From: Verrucomicrobiaceae bacterium
GTDB lineage: Bacteria; Verrucomicrobiota; Verrucomicrobiia; Verrucomicrobiales; Verrucomicrobiaceae
DNA length: 35,144 bases
Direction of reading: 5' to 3'
NCBI GenBank assembly: GCA_947466075.1
Contig: CANIBP010000063.1
Coordinates: 1-35,144, forward strand
The number at the start of each line of letters is the position of its first letter. Position 1 is the stretch's first letter. Below, in pieces: positions 24,993 to 33,879 of the stretch. The translations under genes and the position numbers were made by a program. The notes under the pieces are model-generated. The model was not told the DNA's origin and did not search any database. It worked only from the letters and a program-made list of their open reading frames with translations.

Positions 24993-27704
24993 TTAATCCA
25001 CATAAAGCAGCGCATTCGAACTCATCAGGGCGTGACATAGCGCTGTGAAGCCTAAAAGAGCGGGATCGGCGGGCGTTTTTGACGGTGCGCCAATCTGGAT
25101 TTCCAGTGGCGTCGGATTCGCCTTGTAGAACTCTGTCTGTGCCTGCACGAACTCGACGCTCTGCTGCACATCGGATTCGGACGGCGCCCTGCCATTCACG
25201 AGTTTCCAAGCGAGGCGCACTTCGTTAGCAATGTCCTTACCGCCTTCGGTTTGCACACGCTGCGCAAACTGCTGCGCATAGACGCGCATGATGGCGCTGT
25301 TCATCAGCAGCAGGCTCTGCGGGCTGACGGTGGTGACGGAGCGAATGTCGCAGCTCGGTTCCATGATGGGCGCATCAAAGGTGGCAAACATTTCCAACTG
25401 ACGTGAGCGCCGGGCCTGCACATAGATGCTGCGGCGGAATTCATCGCCGTTGAGCGGAATGATCTTGCCCGAGGGACGACCGGCGGTGTCGGTGGTGTCG
25501 ATGCCGATGACCACCTGCCCTTCCTCATTGAACATGACTGGAATGGGTTCACCGCCGATCTTCGGATTCAGCTTGCCGCTCACCGCCAGCAGCGTGTCGC
25601 GCAAAATTTCCGCCTCCAAACGGCGCACGTTCATGCGGCTAAGATATTGATTGTCGGGATCAATGCGGTCGCGCATGGCATCGCGAGTCGAAGACTGGCG
25701 ATAGGTGCGCGAGGTCATGATCTGGCGGTGCAGTTGCTTTAAACTCCAGCCACGGGCCACGAAGTCGGTCGCCAGCCAATCGAGTAGCTCTGGATGCGTC
25801 GGCTTACTGCCGAGTTGGCCAAAATCACCGGGACTGGCAACGATACCTTTGCCGAAATGCTGCATCCACACGCGATTCACCATCACGCGGGCAAAAAGCG
25901 GATGCTTGCCATCGGTCAGTTCGTTGGCTAGGGCCAGACGACGGCCGGTGGTGGGCAATGCGGCGTTCTTTTCTGGAATCTCGATCTGCCGATGCGCGGC
26001 GAGCACCGTGAGATCGCCCGGCTTCACCTGCCCTTTTGGCTGATCAAACTGACCTCGATTGAAGATGTAGGTCGCAGGCACGGCTTCAGGCTTCTTTGGC
26101 AGTTCGGTGAAGACGTGGAGAAATTCTTCCTTCGGCTTCGTGGCACGCACCGCTGTCGCTTCCTCGGTCATCTTCTTGAGCGTATCGGCGTGCTTGGTCT
26201 TGTTGGTCGTATCGTAAAGATAAAGCGACCCGGCACTGAGCTGGTTCACACGCGGCCAGGATTTGAGCAACTTCGTCTGATCAGCGGTGCGTTTCGCGAC
26301 GACAGTGCGATAAGCCGTGCGCAGAGCCTCACGATCCTGCTCTGGAGCCTTGGCGAGTTCCTTCTCCAAGACTTCGGTGATGAACTCCTCGCCTTTCGCG
26401 ATTCGCGCAGCATCCATCTTCTTCGCCTCAGCCTCGATCTTGGCCGATTCAGCAATCTCTGCCTGCGTCAACAACGACACGAGTCTGCTGCCAGGCCCAC
26501 GCCACGCCTTCGTATCGAAGCCTGGCTCGAACACCGCACGCAGCCGGTAGTAATCAGCCTGCGTGATCGGATCATAGCGGTGATCGTGGCACTGCGCGCA
26601 GCCGATGGTAAGACCGTAGAGCGACGTGCCCACCATCTTGATGGTGTCGGCGATGTTCGCGTTCTGCGTGGCGGCATCATTGGTTTCACCCGTGCCGTTC
26701 GGCGACATGCGCAGGAAGCCGGTGGCTGAAAGCTTTTCAATTGCATCCGGCGAAAGGTCTTTGTATGGCTGCAGCACCATCTCATCGCCCGCAAGCTGTT
26801 CGCTTATGAACTGGTCGAATGGCTTGTCCTTGTTCAAGGAGTTAATGACATAGTCGCGATACTTCCACGCCCACTTGCGCTCCAGATCCTTCTCGCCAAA
26901 GCCCTCGCTGTCCGCATAACCCGCCGCATCCAGCCAGTGACGGCCCCAGCGTTCGCCGTAGTGCGGTGAGGCAAGCAGTCGGTCGATCAGATTCTCGATG
27001 CTGGATGCTTGATGCTTGATGTACGCAGCGACAAACGCATCCACCTCAGCAGGCGTCGGCGGCAGCCCAATCAGATCAAAGCTCGCACGACGGATAAAGG
27101 TGATGGGATCGGCTTCAGGCGAGAAGGAGAGTCCTTTATCGTTGAGTTTGGCGGCGATGAAGGCGTCGATCTGATTTGGAACAGAAGATAACGGAGCCAA
27201 CGAAGCCGGATTCTGATCTTTGTTTCCTTTGTTATCTCCTGTTAAGAACGGAGCCTTCGGATTTTGAATCGGCTGCAATGACCACCAAGCCCGTTCCTCA
27301 TCGGTGAAGGCATGTTCCGGTCCGAGTTGTTCCGGCTCCGGGCGTGCAGTCTTCGCCCCTTGAGCGACCCAGGTTTCGAGCGTGGCGACGTCGCGATCCT
27401 TGAGCTTCGTCTTACCCTTCGGCATCTCGCCTTTTTTGACGAGTTCGAGCAGATGGCTTTCGGCGGCCTTGTTAGGAACAATAGCGGGACCGTGTTTGCC
27501 GCCCTTGAGGATGAAACGAGCCAGGCGCACGTCGAGGCCGCCCTTGGTCTGTCCTTCCTCGCCGTGACATTGAAAGCAGTGTGTCTTCAGGATTGGCCGG
27601 ACGTCTTTTTCAAACGTCAGGTCCGCTGCCACGGCATTGACGTGGCATATGAGCAGGAAACAGACAGGAAGACGCATGCGAAACATACGGCGCAAGCAGC
27701 TCAT
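24993..27704 (-). CDS. Cytochrome c/DUF1549/DUF1553 protein of PVC type
   Basis: This 903-aa protein has a signal peptide (LPVCFLLICHVNAVAA), then a PSCyt1 c-type heme site C43-x2-C46-H47 in THCFQCHGEEG. DUF1549 follows (IDAFIAAKLNDKGLSFSPEA through YGERWGRHWLDAAGYADSEG), and DUF1553 fills the C-terminal part (RVMVNRVWMQHFGKGIVASP, then LHRQIMTSRTYRQSS). The family is very abundant in Planctomycetes and Verrucomicrobia, is periplasmic, and often sits beside DUF1501 proteins; its function is undefined, with sugar-oxidation roles proposed. No DUF1501 partner is present here. Residues about 154-175 are encoded by a palindromic insertion and are probably a disordered linker. Its start overlaps the aminotransferase stop by ATGA. 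Confidence 0.92.
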   Translation of the reverse strand: MSCLRRMFRMRLPVCFLLICHVNAVAADLTFEKDVRPILKTHCFQCHGEEGQTKGGLDVRLARFILKGGKHGPAIVPNKAAESHLLELVKKGEMPKGKTKLKDRDVATLETWVAQGAKTARPEPEQLGPEHAFTDEERAWWSLQPIQNPKAPFLTGDNKGNKDQNPASLAPLSSVPNQIDAFIAAKLNDKGLSFSPEADPITFIRRASFDLIGLPPTPAEVDAFVAAYIKHQASSIENLIDRLLASPHYGERWGRHWLDAAGYADSEGFGEKDLERKWAWKYRDYVINSLNKDKPFDQFISEQLAGDEMVLQPYKDLSPDAIEKLSATGFLRMSPNGTGETNDAATQNANIADTIKMVGTSLYGLTIGCAQCHDHRYDPITQADYYRLRAVFEPGFDTKAWRGPGSRLVSLLTQAEIAESAKIEAEAKKMDAARIAKGEEFITEVLEKELAKAPEQDREALRTAYRTVVAKRTADQTKLLKSWPRVNQLSAGSLYLYDTTNKTKHADTLKKMTEEATAVRATKPKEEFLHVFTELPKKPEAVPATYIFNRGQFDQPKGQVKPGDLTVLAAHRQIEIPEKNAALPTTGRRLALANELTDGKHPLFARVMVNRVWMQHFGKGIVASPGDFGQLGSKPTHPELLDWLATDFVARGWSLKQLHRQIMTSRTYRQSSTRDAMRDRIDPDNQYLSRMNVRRLEAEILRDTLLAVSGKLNPKIGGEPIPVMFNEEGQVVIGIDTTDTAGRPSGKIIPLNGDEFRRSIYVQARRSRQLEMFATFDAPIMEPSCDIRSVTTVSPQSLLLMNSAIMRVYAQQFAQRVQTEGGKDIANEVRLAWKLVNGRAPSESDVQQSVEFVQAQTEFYKANPTPLEIQIGAPSKTPADPALLGFTALCHALMSSNALLYVD
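27180..27243. repeat. Imperfect palindrome inserted in the DUF1549/1553 gene
   Basis: The left arm (27180-27205, beginning AACAGAAGATAACGGAG) and right arm (27218-27243, ending GTTATCTCCTGTT) match as inverted copies at 20 of 26 positions. Several mismatches become G-U pairs in RNA. The loop is 12 bases. The element encodes a low-complexity run (GDNKGNKDQNPASLAPL) between the cytochrome and DUF1549 domains, where linkers vary in length. It has the look of a REP/MITE-type element landing in frame. No second copy is in the window. Confidence 0.65.
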
Positions 27705-29089
27705 CTTTCTCGAACGGCGTCATCCACGGCGGTGTCGAGCACGTCGCAAGCTTCTACGAGCGCTTCCTCGGTTACGGTGAGCGGTGGGCAGATTTTGACG
27801 GTCTGGCCCCAGGCACCGACGGGCGCGAAGAGCAGCAGGCCGCGCTGGTAGCAGAGTTCGATGATGCGATGCGCGAGATCGTGATCAGGCTCCTTCTTGT
27901 CGGGCTTCACCATTTGAATGCCGGCCACGAGACCAGCGCAGGTGACATTCCCGACCACGCTTGGATGCCGCTGCTGGATCTTCAGGCAGCGTTCATGCAA
28001 TATCGGCCCTAGACGTGCCGCGTTCCCAGTCAAGTCTTCGGCGAGCAGTTTTTTAATATTGGCGACGGCCGCAGCGCAGCAAACGGGGTTGCCCGTGTGG
28101 GTGCTGGTCATGCTGCCTGGCGGAAACTGATCCATGATGTGCTGGCGACCAATGACGGCGCTGAGGGGCATGCCGGAGCTGATGCCTTTGCCACAGCAAA
28201 TGAGGTCAGGGGTGACTCCGTAGTGCTCGAAAGCCCAGAACTTACCAGTGCGGCCAAATCCGGCCTGCACTTCATCAAAGGTGAGTAAAACCTGATGTTC
28301 ATCACACCAGGCGCGGAGTTTCTGAATGTATTCAACTGGAGCAAAGTCAGGACCGACGCCCTGATAGCTCTCCATGATGACACCAGCGATGTTTTCGGCC
28401 TTCATACCGCTCATTTCGATCGCTTTGAGGAACCCGTCGAAAGAACTGTCGTTCTCCCAATACCCATCCGGGAACGGGGCCTGAATGATGGCTTTATCGA
28501 GGTTCACGATCCACGATTTTTGTCCGCTCATGCCCCCCGCCTGCTGGCTGGCGAGCGTGCGACCATGGTAGCCGCGATCAAAACCAACGATCCCAATCTT
28601 CGACGTGCCACCCACTTTGATGCCATGAGCGCGGCTCAATTTAATGGCGCACTCGGTAGCCTCGCTGCCACTGCTGAGCAGGAAAACCTTCTTGAGGCCT
28701 TCCGGCGAGACGGAAGCGATGATTTCGGCGGCTTGAAGGCGTTCTTCGCTGGGGAAGACGTAGTTGTGGATGAGGCCGCTGTTGATCTGGTCGATCATGG
28801 CCTTGCAGATCTCTGGCGCAGCGTGGCCAGCGTTGGTCACGAGCACGCCGCTGCTCCAGTCGAGCCACTTATTGCCATGTTTGTCGAAGACGTAAATATC
28901 CTGAGCCTTTTCCCAAACGATGGGCGGCATACCACGCATGGATAGCGGCTCAACCTCACGCATGCGCTCTAGCAGCGGCACGCTGTCAGGATGCGGCACC
29001 TGCGAACAAATGCGGCGGTGCTTGGTTTCGACGAATGGAACGGTTTGCGGAACGGTGCTGAATTCTTTGCCCATGTTACGATGATGCAC
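27701..29089 (-). CDS. Class III PLP-dependent aminotransferase
   Basis: The 462-aa protein (or 457 from the second Met, MGKEFSTV) belongs to the acetylornithine/4-aminobutyrate aminotransferase group. Visible signatures are LLSSGSEATECAIKLSR (phosphate-binding loop), GYHGRT, LLTFDEVQAGFGRTGKFWAF (Asp on the PLP ring nitrogen) and CCGKGISSGMPLS with the Schiff-base lysine K301. The enzyme moves an amino group between an omega- or alpha-amino donor and a keto acid in the cytoplasm; the exact substrate cannot be set from motifs. The stop overlaps the DUF1553 gene start by four bases, an unusual coupling between a cytosolic enzyme and an exported cytochrome. Confidence 0.9.
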   Translation of the reverse strand: MHHRNMGKEFSTVPQTVPFVETKHRRICSQVPHPDSVPLLERMREVEPLSMRGMPPIVWEKAQDIYVFDKHGNKWLDWSSGVLVTNAGHAAPEICKAMIDQINSGLIHNYVFPSEERLQAAEIIASVSPEGLKKVFLLSSGSEATECAIKLSRAHGIKVGGTSKIGIVGFDRGYHGRTLASQQAGGMSGQKSWIVNLDKAIIQAPFPDGYWENDSSFDGFLKAIEMSGMKAENIAGVIMESYQGVGPDFAPVEYIQKLRAWCDEHQVLLTFDEVQAGFGRTGKFWAFEHYGVTPDLICCGKGISSGMPLSAVIGRQHIMDQFPPGSMTSTHTGNPVCCAAAVANIKKLLAEDLTGNAARLGPILHERCLKIQQRHPSVVGNVTCAGLVAGIQMVKPDKKEPDHDLAHRIIELCYQRGLLLFAPVGAWGQTVKICPPLTVTEEALVEACDVLDTAVDDAVRER

Positions 29090-29287
29090 GCGGCAGAATC
29101 ACGCTGCTACGCGCTTTGCGGCGAGTCGCGGTATTTTTGTGCGCGGCTACTGAAGGCTGGATTCGTTGAGGTCTATGCAAATCCGTGATGGTACGATGCC
29201 GAATCTGATGATTGAGTTGAAAATCCCTGAGCACTCAAAACATGTAACGCATTTAAAGTTGCATTGACGCTTCTTGAGTTGGAGGCC

Positions 29288-29956
29288 ATGAAGTGGTCTA
29301 TGCGTCGACCTTGGATCAAAGTTGAAGTCTCTACACCGGACAAACCGGAAATCTGCGCCATTGCCAGCCGACTGCGTATTGACGAGGACGCCGTGGTTGG
29401 AAAGTTGATTCGGCTATGGGCATGGGCTGAATTGAATCGCATCAACCCAAACGATTTAAGCGTTACAAAGGTGTTTCTTGATAAACTTGTTTCGAAGAAG
29501 GGCTTCGCAGATGCCATGATTTTGTCAGGTTGGCTGTGCCTGGATGGCGAACACCTTTATTTTACGAATTTCGACAAGCATAACGGCCACGACTCCAAGG
29601 TGCGTGGCTTGACCGCTAAACGAGTTGAGAAGCATCGTAGGGGCAATTCATCGACTAACGTCACCAGCGTTACAGATGCCGAAAAACGAGTCGGTAAAAC
29701 AGACAAAGAATTGTCCAAACTCAATAACGTAATTATTGGATTAAATGAAGCCACTCGGCTTTCTGACAACGATCTAAATAAACTTGATAAGGACATTTCA
29801 AGTCAAGCTTATGAAACACCTGTGAAGTTACCGACTACGGCAAATATCGAGCCGATAGTGAACGATCATTTGATAGCCGAAGACATTGTTGTAACGCCAA
29901 AAAAACGCAATCCTAAGTCGAATACAGCCACTGACGATCAACCACTGCTGTTCTGA
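29288..29956 (+). CDS. Phage-type replication-module protein (AT-rich)
   Basis: From ATG at 29288, preceded by GGAG four bases earlier, the product is 222 aa; the frame opens further upstream with TTG at 29264. The first ~110 residues (WIKVEVSTPDKPEICAIASR, IDEDAVVGKLIRLWAWAE, then a WLCLDGEHLYFTNFDKHNG segment) resemble a conserved protein of temperate phages, encoded near replication genes and probably winged-helix. The rest is polar and disordered with a basic C-terminal stretch. Base composition is clearly AT-richer than the flanking genes, and no other phage gene is adjacent. It is therefore probably a solitary prophage remnant or a recently acquired gene. The replication role is inferred from recalled phage context. 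Confidence 0.65.
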   Translation: MKWSMRRPWIKVEVSTPDKPEICAIASRLRIDEDAVVGKLIRLWAWAELNRINPNDLSVTKVFLDKLVSKKGFADAMILSGWLCLDGEHLYFTNFDKHNGHDSKVRGLTAKRVEKHRRGNSSTNVTSVTDAEKRVGKTDKELSKLNNVIIGLNEATRLSDNDLNKLDKDISSQAYETPVKLPTTANIEPIVNDHLIAEDIVVTPKKRNPKSNTATDDQPLLF

Positions 29957-29971
29957 TGCGTGTATTTAGAC

Positions 29972-30391
29972 TCAGGGGTTTTCACCGCTCTTTGTTGGCT
30001 TGAGCTGTCCAATGTCACCCTCCGGCCAATACGCGCCGTCCTCGATCCACTCGCGCAGCATGCCGATTTGATCTTCCGTTAGACTCACCTCAGTGCGCGG
30101 CATCATTTTGGGATGCGTGCCGCCACGTTGCACAGCGCTGATAAGCAGACTGCAGTCAGGATCACCAGGTAGGATGTAGTCGCGGCCACTGGCGCTACGT
30201 TTGAAGGCGGTAGCCTTGCTGCTGAGATTCAGTGCAGGCGCAGGCTGAACGCCGTTATGGCAGGCAAGACAGTGCTGCTGAAACACGGGTTTAACTTGGG
30301 TCAGGAAGTAGTGCTCACGTTCGTTCTTGGTAGCAGGTAGCAGTGAGCAGGCCGTAATGATGAAGAGTACTGGTAGGAAGCGAAGAATCAT
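29972..30391 (-). CDS. Cytochrome c-domain lipoprotein
   Basis: The 139-aa product begins MILRFLPVLFIITACSLLP. ITAC (12-15) is a good lipobox, so C15 would be lipidated. A single c-heme site C41-x2-C44-H45 (HCLACHNG) follows, then a PSCyt1-like stretch (LNLSSKATAFKRS, LLISAVQRGG, KMMPRTEVSLTEDQIGMLRE) in which PR-M-type residues usually give the distal Met ligand; MM at about 106 is the candidate. It resembles the free-standing planctomycete-type cytochrome domains used as periplasmic electron carriers. It converges with the phage-type gene with only 15 bases between stops. Confidence 0.85.
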   Translation of the reverse strand: MILRFLPVLFIITACSLLPATKNEREHYFLTQVKPVFQQHCLACHNGVQPAPALNLSSKATAFKRSASGRDYILPGDPDCSLLISAVQRGGTHPKMMPRTEVSLTEDQIGMLREWIEDGAYWPEGDIGQLKPTKSGENP

Positions 30392-30491
30392 AGGTGGAGC
30401 ATATCCATTTGATGATGACAGGCTATGCCGCGTTTGTGCAAAGTTGCTCTGTAGCTTGACGTCGGTGTGCTGTTGCCACCAGATTCAGACT

Positions 30492-31121
30492 ATGTCTCGC
30501 AAACCGAAAAACCACACCAATGGCCATTGCCGCATCGTTTTAACCGGTGGGCCAGGCGGGGGCAAAACCACTGCTGGAGATCTTTTTCGCCGAGAAATGG
30601 GAGATCAAGTCGTCTTGGTCCCTGAGGCAGCAACGATGGTGTTCAGCGGCGGCTTTCCGCGCTTGGCGCAACCGGGCGCGGTGCATGCGGCACAGCGGGC
30701 GATTTATCATGTGCAGATTCATCTGGAGGAGGCGGTGATGGCACAGCACCCAGATCAAATCCTGCTATGCGATCGTGGCACGGTGGACGGAGCGGCCTAT
30801 TGGCCGGGGAGCAGCGATGGATTCTTTGAAGACATCGGTAGCACGCTGGAACGTGAACTTTCGCGTTATGACGCCGTGATTTTCTTCGAGAGCGCCGCCG
30901 TGGGACACATGAGCATCGAAGGGGGGAATCCGATCCGGAATGAGTCGATGGAACAGGCGGTGAAACTCGACCGTAAACTCCGGGCCTTATGGTCACAGCA
31001 TCCGAAGTTCATGCTGGTGCCGCACAACCCATCGTTCTTCAAAAAAATCTCATTTGGACTGGCCGTGCTGGACGGCATCGTGTCGGAACTGGGCTGCAAG
31101 GAGAGGCGAAAGAAACGTTGA
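30492..31121 (+). CDS. P-loop ATPase, AAA_28/NadR-kinase-like
   Basis: From ATG at 30492 the product is 209 aa; the open frame extends to 30327, but that part overlaps the divergent cytochrome gene and was rejected. The P-loop GGPGGGKTT spans 19-27. LCDRGTVDGAAYWPG resembles the Asp-Arg motif of nucleoside and nicotinamide-riboside kinases, and the C-terminal NPSFFKKI segment is basic. Such proteins phosphorylate small molecules or act as regulatory NTPases. It lies 33 bases ahead of cinA, whose C-terminal domain acts in NAD recycling. A joint role in pyridine-nucleotide metabolism is therefore plausible but unproven. Confidence 0.8.
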   Translation: MSRKPKNHTNGHCRIVLTGGPGGGKTTAGDLFRREMGDQVVLVPEAATMVFSGGFPRLAQPGAVHAAQRAIYHVQIHLEEAVMAQHPDQILLCDRGTVDGAAYWPGSSDGFFEDIGSTLERELSRYDAVIFFESAAVGHMSIEGGNPIRNESMEQAVKLDRKLRALWSQHPKFMLVPHNPSFFKKISFGLAVLDGIVSELGCKERRKKR

Positions 31122-31154
31122 TCGAAATGACTCCATGCGCGTAATCAAACGCAC

Positions 31155-32405
31155 ATGATAGTCGAACTCGTCAACACCGGCACCGAACTGCTCCTCGGAG
31201 ACACGATTAACACCAACGCGGCCTGGATCGGCCAGCGGTTGGCTGCGCTGGGCATCCAGGTGGCACGGCAGACCATCGTTCCAGATGGCGCTATCATCCG
31301 CACCGCGATTGCCGAGGCAGTACAGCGTTCCGATGTCGTGCTCGTTTCCGGTGGCCTCGGACCAACGAATGATGATCTCACGCGTGAATCCACGGCCGAG
31401 TTGCTCAACCTGCCGATGGCGCTGAATGACGGCGTGATGGCGCATTTAATCGAATACTTCGCGAAACGCGGCAAACCCGTGAGCGAAGCGACGAAGCGAC
31501 AGGCTATGGTGCCAAACGGTGCAAGCGTGATGCCAAATCCCTTCGGCACCGCACCAGGACTCTACTTTCCAGCCGCACTCGGTGCGCCACTAGGATGGAA
31601 CGCACATATCTTTCTGCTTCCAGGACCACCGCGTGAGCTAAAGCCGATGATCGAGAACGAGGTAGAGCCACGTCTGCGTGAATGGCTGCCGGATGGCGCT
31701 TCGCGTCGCGTCTTGTATCTCAAAGTCACTGGTGTGGGCGAGTCAGACATCGTCGAGGCCATTGAGAAGCAATTGGAGGCCATCGCGGGGCTTGATCTTG
31801 GATACTGCATCCGTGGCGGCGATGTCGATGTGCGACTCGCCGGCTCACAAACCGCCGTGGACGCAGGTGCCGCCATTGTGCGTGCTGCGTTTAGCGACTG
31901 CATCACTTCCGAGGACCGACGCATCGTCGAGGAAGTGGTCGTCCAACTTCTCACCGAACGAGGTGAATGGCTCTCGACCGCCGAATCCTGTACTGGCGGC
32001 ACGATTGCCAGCCGCATCACCGACGTGAGTGGCTCCTCACGCGTCTTCGGCCACGGCTGGGTCACGTATGCGAACGAGGCCAAGCAGCAGCACCTGGGTG
32101 TGCCCGCTGAATTGTTCGAGAAATACGGAGCCGTCAGCGAGGAAGTCGCCCGCGCCATGGCCGAAGGTGCTTTGAAACACAGCGGCGCCGACCATGCGCT
32201 CTCCGTCACCGGTATTGCTGGACCGACGGGTGGCACCGCTGAGAAACCTGTGGGAACCGTGTGGATTGCCCTAGCATCCAAGAACACCGAGACCTGGACG
32301 CTGAAGCGATTCTATCCCGGCGCACGTGACCGATTCAAGCTGCTGACTTCACAAGCCGCGCTGGATTTGCTGCGGCGGAGACTGAGCAGGATCGCTCCCA
32401 GATAA
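31155..32405 (+). CDS. cinA: CinA-family NMN amidase / damage-inducible protein
   Basis: The 416-aa protein has the full two-domain CinA form. The N-terminal MoaB/MogA-like domain (about 1-170) carries NTGTELLLGDTINTN and SGGLGPTNDDLTRE. The C-terminal PncC domain (about 255-416) carries STAESCTGGTIASRITDVSG, GHGWVTYANEAKQQHLGV and SVTGIAGPTGGT. By family knowledge it hydrolyses nicotinamide mononucleotide to nicotinate mononucleotide and, in some bacteria, ADP-ribose-type compounds; it is linked to competence only in some Gram-positives. Its length is normal, and it follows the P-loop kinase-like gene with a short gap. Confidence 0.95.
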   Translation: MIVELVNTGTELLLGDTINTNAAWIGQRLAALGIQVARQTIVPDGAIIRTAIAEAVQRSDVVLVSGGLGPTNDDLTRESTAELLNLPMALNDGVMAHLIEYFAKRGKPVSEATKRQAMVPNGASVMPNPFGTAPGLYFPAALGAPLGWNAHIFLLPGPPRELKPMIENEVEPRLREWLPDGASRRVLYLKVTGVGESDIVEAIEKQLEAIAGLDLGYCIRGGDVDVRLAGSQTAVDAGAAIVRAAFSDCITSEDRRIVEEVVVQLLTERGEWLSTAESCTGGTIASRITDVSGSSRVFGHGWVTYANEAKQQHLGVPAELFEKYGAVSEEVARAMAEGALKHSGADHALSVTGIAGPTGGTAEKPVGTVWIALASKNTETWTLKRFYPGARDRFKLLTSQAALDLLRRRLSRIAPR

Positions 32406-32429
32406 CAACCTGAGTATCATGTCGCTACA

Positions 32430-32825
32430 TCAGGGTGGCGTTTTGGTGTCTGGTATCCATCGACCATCATCGTCATATCCAAGGGGCATAAGCGAAGGTC
32501 TTCTTTGAAGTTCTTTTCCAAAAAGCTCCATATGGCGTGTGCTGATTTCTGAAAGTGGTACTTCCTCTCCAGAAGACATGCGTTCAAGAAACGGCACGAA
32601 CCATTCACCCCCAATTCTTTGTAGCTCCTTCCTATACCATGAGGTCAGAGATTCTTTTGCTGAAACCGATCCTCCATCAGAGTTTGATCCCCATATTGCA
32701 TACTCCCAAAACGTGACGGGCAAGGCAACTCCTGGAACGTAGTCTATTCCGCAATCTTCATCCTTCGTGCCGGCAACGGACCCACGTGCTATGATGTAAA
32801 CTTTTGAGGCCATAGCACAAATCAT
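32430..32825 (-). CDS. Hypothetical protein, AT-rich orphan
   Basis: The 131-residue frame could start at residue 1 or at MASKVYII (residue 5, 32813). It is acidic, with a beta-rich start (VYIIARGSVAGTKDEDCGID), a Trp-rich middle (FWEYAIWG, SWYRKELQRIGGEWFVPF) and an ordered end (RPSLMPLGYDDDGRWIPD). The codon composition is AT-richer than cinA and the PotD-like gene on either side, as for the phage-type gene at 29288. I do not recognise the family; Trp-rich acidic orphans next to housekeeping genes are sometimes immunity proteins, but nothing here shows that. Confidence 0.55.
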   Translation of the reverse strand: MICAMASKVYIIARGSVAGTKDEDCGIDYVPGVALPVTFWEYAIWGSNSDGGSVSAKESLTSWYRKELQRIGGEWFVPFLERMSSGEEVPLSEISTRHMELFGKELQRRPSLMPLGYDDDGRWIPDTKTPP

Positions 32826-32865
32826 TAAAGGTAAGTTTTTCGATGGTGGTTTGTATGTGACGTCT

Positions 32866-33879
32866 TCAATCGCGTGCCGCTTTCACCTGATCCCAGATCT
32901 TCGAGTATTTGGCGAGGTCGGGGCCGAGGTCTTCGATGACTTCGCATTTAGCCATCAGCTCTGCTGGGATGGTGATGGCGGGATTTTTGAGGAACTCGGG
33001 GCTGACTTTTTCGAGCGCGGGGATGTTCGGGCAGTAGTAGCCCATCCACTCCATGTTCTCGGCGGCGATGGCGGGATCGAGGATGAAATTGATGAAGGCA
33101 TGAGCGAGGTCGGCCTGCTTCGCGGTTTTCGGGATGACCATTTCGTCGCAGCCGATGGTGACGCCTTCACGCGGAATGAGAATCTCGACCTTGGGATTTT
33201 CCAACTGCACCTGGAATAGGTCGCCACTGTAACCATGGACGAGTTGGAACTCTGCGGAGTCGATGCCGGCCTTGTAGCCTTCGTTGTCGAAGCGGGCGCT
33301 GTTCTTCTTCCAGCGGATAAGAACATCGCGTGCGGCGGCGAGTTGGGCATCGTCGCGGGTGTTGAGGCTGTGGCCGAGGAATTTAAGCGCAGCGCCGATG
33401 CTCTCGCGCATGTCATCAAGCAGCGTGACACGTCCGGCGAGCGCGGAGCGGTCAAACATGGCCCAGGAGGCTTCGGCGTCCTTGATCTTGTCTTTCCGCA
33501 CGGCGATGGCAGCAAAGGCGAAGGTGTAGGGCACGCTGTGCGCCATGGTTTTGTCGGTAACCTTGGCGAGGACGGCGGGATCAATATTCTTGAGGTTTGG
33601 CAACTTGGCGTGATCGAGATCGGCCAGCATGCCCTGCGCATGCATGACCTGGATCATGTAGGCGGTGGGCACAACGACATCGTAGCCGGTGGCGCCGGCC
33701 TTGAACTTCGCGAACATGCTCTCATTCGAGTCGAAGGTGTCGATGACCACCTTGCAGCCATGCTGCTGCTCGAATTTTCTGACCACATCGGGGCTGATGT
33801 AGTCAGCCCAAGTGTAGAGATGCAGCGTCTGTGCGCATACACTCGCAGCAAACAGAAACAGCAGAGCCAACGGCTTCAT
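32866..33879 (-). CDS. Periplasmic polyamine-binding protein (PotD/PotF-like)
   Basis: This 337-aa protein has a signal peptide ending SVCA-QT and the PotD-type opening LHLYTWADYISPDVVRKFEQ, then VVIDTFDSNESMFAKFKAG and YDVVVPTAYMIQVMHAQGML. Later segments (GYKAGIDSAEFQLVHGYSGD, KTAKQADLAHAFINFILDP) match the second lobe. The family captures spermidine or putrescine for an ABC importer. No ATPase or permease lies in the window, so it is either an orphan or served by a remote transporter. Its ATG overlaps the stop of the DUF6580-like gene by four bases, so the two are coupled. Confidence 0.9.
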   Translation of the reverse strand: MKPLALLFLFAASVCAQTLHLYTWADYISPDVVRKFEQQHGCKVVIDTFDSNESMFAKFKAGATGYDVVVPTAYMIQVMHAQGMLADLDHAKLPNLKNIDPAVLAKVTDKTMAHSVPYTFAFAAIAVRKDKIKDAEASWAMFDRSALAGRVTLLDDMRESIGAALKFLGHSLNTRDDAQLAAARDVLIRWKKNSARFDNEGYKAGIDSAEFQLVHGYSGDLFQVQLENPKVEILIPREGVTIGCDEMVIPKTAKQADLAHAFINFILDPAIAAENMEWMGYYCPNIPALEKVSPEFLKNPAITIPAELMAKCEVIEDLGPDLAKYSKIWDQVKAARD

